From contig JAIXMO010000002.1 in the NCBI GenBank assembly GCA_025677825.1, forward strand, positions 62,001 to 126,000: a stretch of DNA of 64,000 bases. The letters are read 5' to 3'. Positions 58,074 to 64,000 of the stretch are shown here, in pieces. The notes beneath the pieces are model-generated. The model made no database searches. It had not been told where the DNA came from and saw only the letters and a program-made list of their open reading frames with translations. Each line of letters opens with the position of its first letter. Position 1 is the stretch's first letter. Source of the stretch: Helicostylum pulchrum. Its lineage: Eukaryota > Mucoromycota > Mucoromycetes > Mucorales > Mucoraceae. The translations under genes and the position numbers were made by a program.

Positions 58074-60275
58074 TCACCTCAAATTCTTTTCCACGGCGTC
58101 AGGCTTAGCTGTATATACATCTGGTACGACTACGGGTGATTGTGTAGATGTTCTAGTAACATGATGATCAACGGATGAGAATGGTACTTGTCGTGATGAT
58201 AACATAGTTCCGGTAGGACTTCTTGAATCTCTAAAATTCACACTTGAACCTGGCGGATCTTCTTTATAGATACCTTCAATATGATCCCAATCAACGGGCA
58301 TTTCTTCCATTTTTTCTTCGGAAGAAGCTCTTTTCTTTTTTCTGATGCAAAATACTATTATAGCTGCTATGATTAAAATCTATAGTTTTTTTTTTTTTTT
58401 TTTTGCGTTAGAATTAGCTTAATAACTATAGTGTTTAACTTACTAATACTACTGCTCCTACTGCAATTCCGGCAATAGCACCACTCGAGATACCGCTCGA
58501 GATACCACTTGAGGAATTATCAGGTGAAGCCACGCTTGAAGAATTATCAGATGAGGCCACGCTTAAATTTGAAAGGGGATATGTTTCAGAAAATGACAAT
58601 GAAGATATATTTCTTAAGTCCAAAACGAGCATAGTGTTTGTAGCAGTCTTGTCTTTTGTCATGCCAAATAGAATAAATAAACTTGTATCATCGACAAGAA
58701 CAGCTAATTGAATTTTTAAGTTAAAAAATAACCTAGTCAAAACATATAAACAAAAAGTAGCTAACCTGAGTGATAGTATCTTGGACCAGGAGAACCTACC
58801 GGTGCAGTAATATCGTGTGAGATCCATGTATGTGTTTCTAAATTCAATGTATACACGTAATCCATGAGAGCTAAAAAAAAGAAAAAAAAATTAGATAATT
58901 TATCATTGTTGATGTTACATTTTTTTTTTTTTTTTTACAAACCATTAGGTTTCTCATCTTCAGGAAGATTAGTTCCGCCATAAACAATAATATCTTCGTT
59001 CGTACTCGCTAAATATTTTTAAGAAAAATTGAATTTAATACGTAATTTTCAGTTCGATGATGATAAAGTATGTTTACATACCCATTGTGGCTGTATGTAA
59101 ATGTCTAGCTATTGGTATATTATTATTCGGGGAGGCATTTAAAGTTTGATTACCCCATATGGCATCAACCGTATCGTACGTATTAGCGAATGAAAAAGGT
59201 ACTGAAAGAGAGCCGCCTGGCTCACTTGTTTTATATAACCCTCCAATGTAATAAATTTTTCCAGATCTAGGGTGAAATGTCGCGGTTTGAAAACTAACCA
59301 TATATAAGAGCCCATTCAGTTTTGGAGGGTCGGCCGTTGCGACAGTCCATGCCTATTTATAATACTTTTAGGCAAATCCCTTTTCATTATATTAATTGAC
59401 TTACGTGAGTCTTGAGGTTAAATAATGTCAGGTAGTAAAATCCAACATAGCTTTCGACTTGCCTGTATCCAGGGTTTCTCTTTGATGGGTAGCTATAGAC
59501 AAGGTTAGCAGGTAAGGTCTGACCCGAAGCTGTAATATAACTGGTATTTAATCTAGCATGACTTTTTTTCGTAGCATATAAAAAAGATTAATATTTGTAT
59601 TTTTTATGTATAGAGAGGGTCAACCTACAATTCTTTTCCGCCATAAAATCCGATACTATCCATCGTCGGTATGTATACAGAAGACTGAGCAGATCTAATG
59701 TATACATTTAGAAAATTAGGTTTTTTTTTTATATTAACACGCTGCATTTTTTTTAAAAAACGAGTAATTACATTTGTCTAACACCTCCATTTTTTGTGTC
59801 ATCATAGCTTGGTAATGTGCCCCAGGAATCCGTCTCAGCATTATAAGCAACGGTTTTATCAATCATTGCATAATTTTTATCATTAGTTCCTCCTTGAAAA
59901 AGCATTTCGACACCGTTTGGCAAGGCTATAAATCCACTATCGTATCTATACTCAGTTGCTGTCTCTGACAAACTATCTACCCGGTTCTCTATCCATTTAT
60001 TAATCATTCCGTTTATCGAATCGGTAGGCTGATTATGAATATCTAATTGGTACATATTATTACTATAGTTCTCGTTAAATGAACTTCCTCCATAGCAATA
60101 AATTTTTTTAGCTAGGTAAGCACAATCTTTTTTAGGTGAAGGTTAGTTTAGTAAACATAAATAAATAACTAAAAAAAATAATCATATTACATGCTGCATT
60201 TCGAGGAGGTACTTCATATGATACAATGGAAGTAACCAATGAAGATATAAAGCATAGTATCAAAGTTTTTCTCAT
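58074..60275 (-). CDS. Kelch-propeller type I membrane protein, copy D
   Basis: Nine exons as in copy A, ATG at 60273-60275 and stop at 58074-58076; no disruption seen. It is very close to A, sharing the duplicated Ser-rich stalk unit. It differs in blade loops (exon 4 'SYPSKRNPGYRQVESYVGFY', exon 5 'GGLYKTSEPGGSLSVPFSF') and most in the cytosolic tail ('HIEGIYKEDPPGSSVN', 'SSRQVPFSSVDHHVTRTS', ending AVEKNLR). Changes are concentrated in the tail, which may point to different partners or relaxed constraint (inference). Confidence 0.83.
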
Positions 60276-60681
60276 GTAACGGATTAAGATTTTATAAAAA
60301 AAACAAGACAAAAAAAAACAATCAATCACGGAATTCCATGTTATTTTATATACATTTGTTTTCAAAAACAGAAACCTTAACCACCTTTTGTACAGTTGTC
60401 ATACAGTAAAACTAAGCCTCTGTAAATTTATTGTGCATCCATTACGGTCTTATACCTGTAAACTCGATTTTACATAATTTCTTCTACCCTTCAGAAGTAT
60501 TCGTTTTTTATTATTATTATGAAGTGGATTTATTTTTTTTTAAAAAAAAAAGTAAAAAATTATCACACTTAAACAGTGTTACGACATTTAAAATCTAAAG
60601 TAAAACGATCTTAGACTTTTTATATAAGTACCCCCCCCCCTTTTTTTTAATCAAAATATACTACTTAATTTTTTTTAAGTG

Positions 60682-62811
60682 CAGTAGCGGCTCTATTTAA
60701 AGGTGGCCGAAATGTGGAAGAAAGCCACCCTTATATCGAACATTACCTTTATATCGTGCAGTCAATAATTTACTTCTAAAGAAAAAAGCTCACTGAGATA
60801 CCGGACTTCTAAAATCGCTCACATAAGAAATCACTGTTATAATAAATATTGGTTTTGATTTTTTAAAGAAACAGGAAACGCTTTTTGGACCCAGGTTATT
60901 TAGTAAAAAGTAGTTGCTTTAACTATATCTTGATGAAAAAAATTAAAGACGAACTTTTTTGTTTTTTTTTTCGATTTTCATTTTTGGGGGTCAATCCCTT
61001 TTGTGTTTTTGTAGTTATTTTATATTTACTCCTGATCCAATTTTTTTATCTTTGTAAAAAAAAAACCATGCATGGTATTTAACTCGTTTAGACTCTTCTA
61101 ACCCATTTTAAACCATACTTCTAATGCAAAAACTGAAAGAGTGATCGCTGTTTTAGACCCCTTTTTTTTTCGGGTAAAAAAATACACTTTTTAGTGTAAC
61201 CATTTTCAGAGTGTTACGATTACATAAAAAATAGTTTCTATTACCGTATTTGGCTATAGCACCGAATGTAGATATTCAAAAACTATATATTGGATGTTCA
61301 TAAATAAAAGTACTACATCTCCTCGTTCAGTACCTTCTACCGTAATTACTTTCGTACAACCGCATTTACTTCGAAGGCATATCGAACAGATATTACACTG
61401 CAAGAACCTTTTGGTCACCCCTCAGTATCTCGCATAACTGCTACCACCTGGCGTAAATTCTGGAAAACAAAATTGACGTTTAAAGCCAAAAATATATGGT
61501 ATAAATTAATGCATAACAAAATAAATACTCGTGTAGTCACCCACCGGCTAATACCCGATACCGTTCAATCTCCTTTATGTCCATTCTGCACTACCGAATC
61601 GTTTCAACATCCTGAACACACGTTTATCAATTGCCAAAGGATATGGCAAATATGGAAAATATCCTTTCAATATCTTTTTCCTCGCCAACTTCAACTACAC
61701 CTCCTCTCAGCTAAACAAGTCTCGTCTATTCTGTATACTTTCAGATTCCCGAAATTTTTTGAATCAAATTTGCCGCCCGCCTTTTTGTTTGGATCAATTC
61801 TCGAAGCTATTTGGATTCATTACTGGCGTTTCGTGTTCGATGAGATCCCTTTCATCCCGAATCAAGTCGTATGTACGGCCATCAAAATTTACCATCAATA
61901 CACTGATCAAACCAACTTGGATTCGCCAACCTTAATCCCTTAACTACTCAATCTCCTTCACACCCACTAATACCTTAAATAATTTCTCAGTCAAAAGTCA
62001 TACGATGTTACTGCTTTCTTCCACTTTTCCACTGCACATCCCTCTTTTGACATGTGACTTTTAATAATCTAATAATAACAATTGGATTTATACAAAAAAA
62101 AAAAAGTACTACATCTAAAACTGGTCGAAAAAACGCGCTTTAAAGAATTCGCTAATTTAAGGACCGCTTAACTCCCATTTTAGCGGGAAAAAAAAACGTC
62201 TAAAACGGTGATTACTCAGTCAGTATTTTTTGTACAGATATAAGTTTAGATGGATTAAATGCGCCTAAACAAGTACTATATTATCATTGGTTTTTTCACA
62301 ACAAAACGCAAAGGGGATCGGAAGTAATTTCAGAATAACCACAAAAACACAAAAGGGGCTGACCACCCAAAATGACCAAAAGTGATCAAAAATGATCGAC
62401 TGAAGAAAAATATAAAAAACCGAGAAAAATATAACACGACATGCAGTTTTAAATTTCGGTATTAGAAAAAACACCCTAAAGACTAACTTTTACTAAGTAA
62501 CTTGGAAAAAGAATTATTTCCTGATCTTTAATCATACAAAGAAAACACCTTATTTCGATCACTGAAAAATGACCTTTTTTAGAAGTTACTTCTAAAACTT
62601 TACTTAAAAACACGCGTTTTTAGATAGATAATGGATGAACAAAAATTTATGGTATTACTTTAAATAGTTCTTGAGCTTTTCCAAGTTATTGTACAAAAAA
62701 CTATGATATGTATCGTTTTTTTGCGAGAGGGGCCAAATATGTACTGGAGAAACCCATCCTTAAATCGATCGTACCCTTAAATCAGGTCACTCTTAAATAG
62801 AGCTGCTGTTG
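60682..62811 (-). mobile_element. TIR element in the D-E spacer (right arm copy)
   Basis: Inverted copy of the element at 51187-53066. The ends are 'cagtagcggctctatttaaa' (60682) and '...aaatagagctgctgttg' followed by TA (62812-62813). Relative to the left copy it carries a LINE fragment at 61321-62101. It also lacks about 531 bp: 'gcgagag' at 62723-62729 joins 'gggccaaatatgtactgg' directly, whereas the left copy has 531 bp between two ctctcgc copies (51267-51273 and 51798-51804). Other family members keep that stretch, so this copy is the deleted one. Confidence 0.82.
61321..62101 (+). mobile_element. 5'-truncated LINE (non-LTR retrotransposon) 3' end
   Basis: Inserted inside the right-arm transposon. 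It is flanked by the direct repeat aaaagtactacatct (61306-61320 and 62102-62116) and ends in an A-run, the marks of target-primed reverse transcription. A frame open from 61323 to the stop at 61941-61943 encodes the end of ORF2: 'WRKFWKTKLTFKAKNIWYKL' 'MHNKINTRVVTHR' and the Cys/His motif 'CPFCTTESFQHPEHTFINC', which fits the zf-RVT domain that follows reverse transcriptase. The polymerase itself is missing, so it cannot move on its own. The 3'UTR is about 150 bp. The frame has no internal stop, which suggests a recent insertion. Confidence 0.82.
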
Positions 62812-63684
62812 TATCCCTCTATAATTCCTCTCACATTTGTTCAAAAACATCTGCTGGAGCACAACGGACCTAGGATTAATTGCAGGTTCTTCATTACCCT
62901 TAGTTATAAAACTTCGTTCACTCTACTCTTTGTGAATCTATCATTTATTTCCCACTATTTAAACTGATATTAGCCCCTTTTTAAATATACACTGCCTGAC
63001 TCGTACTTTATTGTAGACTAGTCGTTGAATACTTTTTTCCACAAATAAATAAATAGCCTATAAGTCCTTAATCAGTTGACAGCTAACAGTCTGGTACTCT
63101 AGATCTGTCCTCTTTTTGAATCAGATCAAGCGAGCCCATTACATGCAATGGATATATCTATTGCATTTTATTTTATAATTATATCTAACTACAATATAAA
63201 TATAACGGTGTAACTAATAATAGAATTGGCGAAGCTGCTTATTTTGGTATAAAAAACTTAAACAAAAGAAGGAGATATTTTTTAAGGGGTATGCTATTTC
63301 TGGGTTTTCACAGGCATTAAACTCTTTAAATAAGACAGATTTTTTTTTTTTTTTTTTTTTTTTTTACCTCTTAACGTACCCTTCTGTTGGAAAAAATCCT
63401 CCTTGAAGCGGAGAATATATTGTAGGTAAGACACCTTTAAATCTACTCGAGTTGTATATCTGTATGACTATCGTTACGGTAAAGACACACGAAGAGAATT
63501 TACTAAAACAGTTAAACATTTTAGAAAGAGAGAGAGAAATAGAACTGGTATACACAATCAATTGTTAACTTTAAAAAAGTTACAGATTTTATTAAAATTT
63601 AAAACCTAATGGCATTAGTATTTATGTAAAGGATAGAGCTAAAGTATAGTATGTTTCTTTTTATTTCATGTATGGACATATGAA

Positions 63685-64000
63685 TCATTTCAAATTTTCG
63701 TCCACAGCGTCAGGTTTAGCTGTACATACATCTGGTACGACTACGGGTAATTGTGTAGATGTTATGGTAGCATTATTATCAATAGGAGAGAATGGGACTA
63801 GTGGTGAAGATAACATAGTTCCGGTGGGACTTCTTGAATCTCTAAAATTCACACTTGAACCTGGCGGATCTTCTTTATATATACCATCAATATGATCCCA
63901 ATCAACGGGCATTTCTTCCATTTTTTCTTCGGAAGGAACTCTTTTCTTTTTTCTGATGAAAAATACTATTATAGCTGCTATGATTAAGATCTATAGTTTT
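63685..64000 (-). CDS. Kelch membrane protein, copy E (last exon only, rest outside window)
   Basis: The last exon (63685-63990) encodes the end of the TM helix, the basic stop-transfer and the full cytosolic tail, ending at a stop at 63685-63687. It is followed (to the right) by the intron's acceptor 'aaaactatag' in reverse. The tail has 'HIDGIYKEDPPGSSVNFRD' like copy D but 'SSPLVPFSPIDNNATITS' like copy A, so it is a mosaic of the two. Whether the rest of the gene is intact cannot be seen. Confidence 0.75.

Larger units (their letters stand above)
60276..63990 (-). repeat. Right arm of large inverted duplication
   Basis: Inverted counterpart of 50011-53463. It spans the D upstream region, the TIR transposon (here with a LINE insertion and an internal deletion) and the 3' flank and last exon of copy E. 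Identity is high on both sides of the transposon, as in 63364-63561 versus 50440-50637. A fold-back of the arms would leave copies B, C and D in a loop of about 7 kb. Confidence 0.8.

Noticed and set aside
63668..63895. Plus-strand frames over the last exons of the kelch genes (also 55084-55428)
   Set aside because: Antisense to the real cytosolic-tail exon, which has matching splice sites and conserved protein sequence in all copies.

Overview
The window looks like a piece of the nuclear genome of a mucoralean (Mucoromycota) fungus. It is AT-rich and full of homopolymer runs. Genes are small and compact, with introns of roughly 45-150 nt that carry gtaag-type donors and often a CTAAC-like branch point. 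The proteins are clearly fungal: vacuolar transporter chaperone, Sec61 beta, glycogen synthase and asparagine synthetase. It also has families that I associate with Mucoromycota, namely an HSPA12/Hsp70-like protein, a ceruloplasmin-like multicopper oxidase and kelch membrane proteins. Species cannot be named from sequence alone. All calls come from reading translated exons and splice signals by eye; no database was searched.

Layout. 1-800: 3' end of a VTC polyphosphate-complex gene. 0.8-4.4 kb: gene-poor, with a decayed transposon copy. 4.4-18.3 kb: HSPA12-like protein (-), a coiled-coil protein of unknown function (+), a CacyBP/SIP-like CS-domain protein (-), a GATA factor (+), asparagine synthetase (-) and a two-domain ceruloplasmin-like oxidase (-). 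18.3-23.2 kb: repeat-rich, with transposon copies, a 14-nt minisatellite and a broken 3' fragment of an ATR/Mec1-type kinase. 23.2-27 kb: a convergent pair, TAPT1/Emp65-like (+) and MIT-domain protein (-). 28-29.6 kb: another transposon. 31-47 kb: the densest part, with Sec61 beta, glycogen synthase, a DCN1-like neddylation factor, a NDP-kinase-domain protein, a PQ-loop transporter, alanine-glyoxylate aminotransferase, a MYND-finger protein and a membrane GNAT protein. Most are housekeeping genes and do not form a cluster for one pathway.

47-64 kb is different. It is a young, palindromic array of five copies of one gene, a signal-peptide/kelch-propeller/Ser-rich stalk/single-TM protein, arranged A> B> <C <D <E. 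A, C and D look intact, B is a pseudogene cut off at a tail-to-tail fold-back junction near 55,142, and E runs off the window. The stretches between A and B and between D and E are inverted copies of each other and carry the same transposon. A paralogous empty site upstream of gene A shows where it inserted. The right-arm copy later took a 781-bp LINE insertion with a 15-bp target duplication and lost about 531 bp between 7-bp direct repeats. These events give a relative history of the array.

The dispersed transposon family has CAGTAGCGGCTCTATTTAAG ends flanked by TA, as in pogo/Tc1-mariner elements. It has no recognisable transposase here, and its centre is a long imperfect foldback that could make hairpin RNA.
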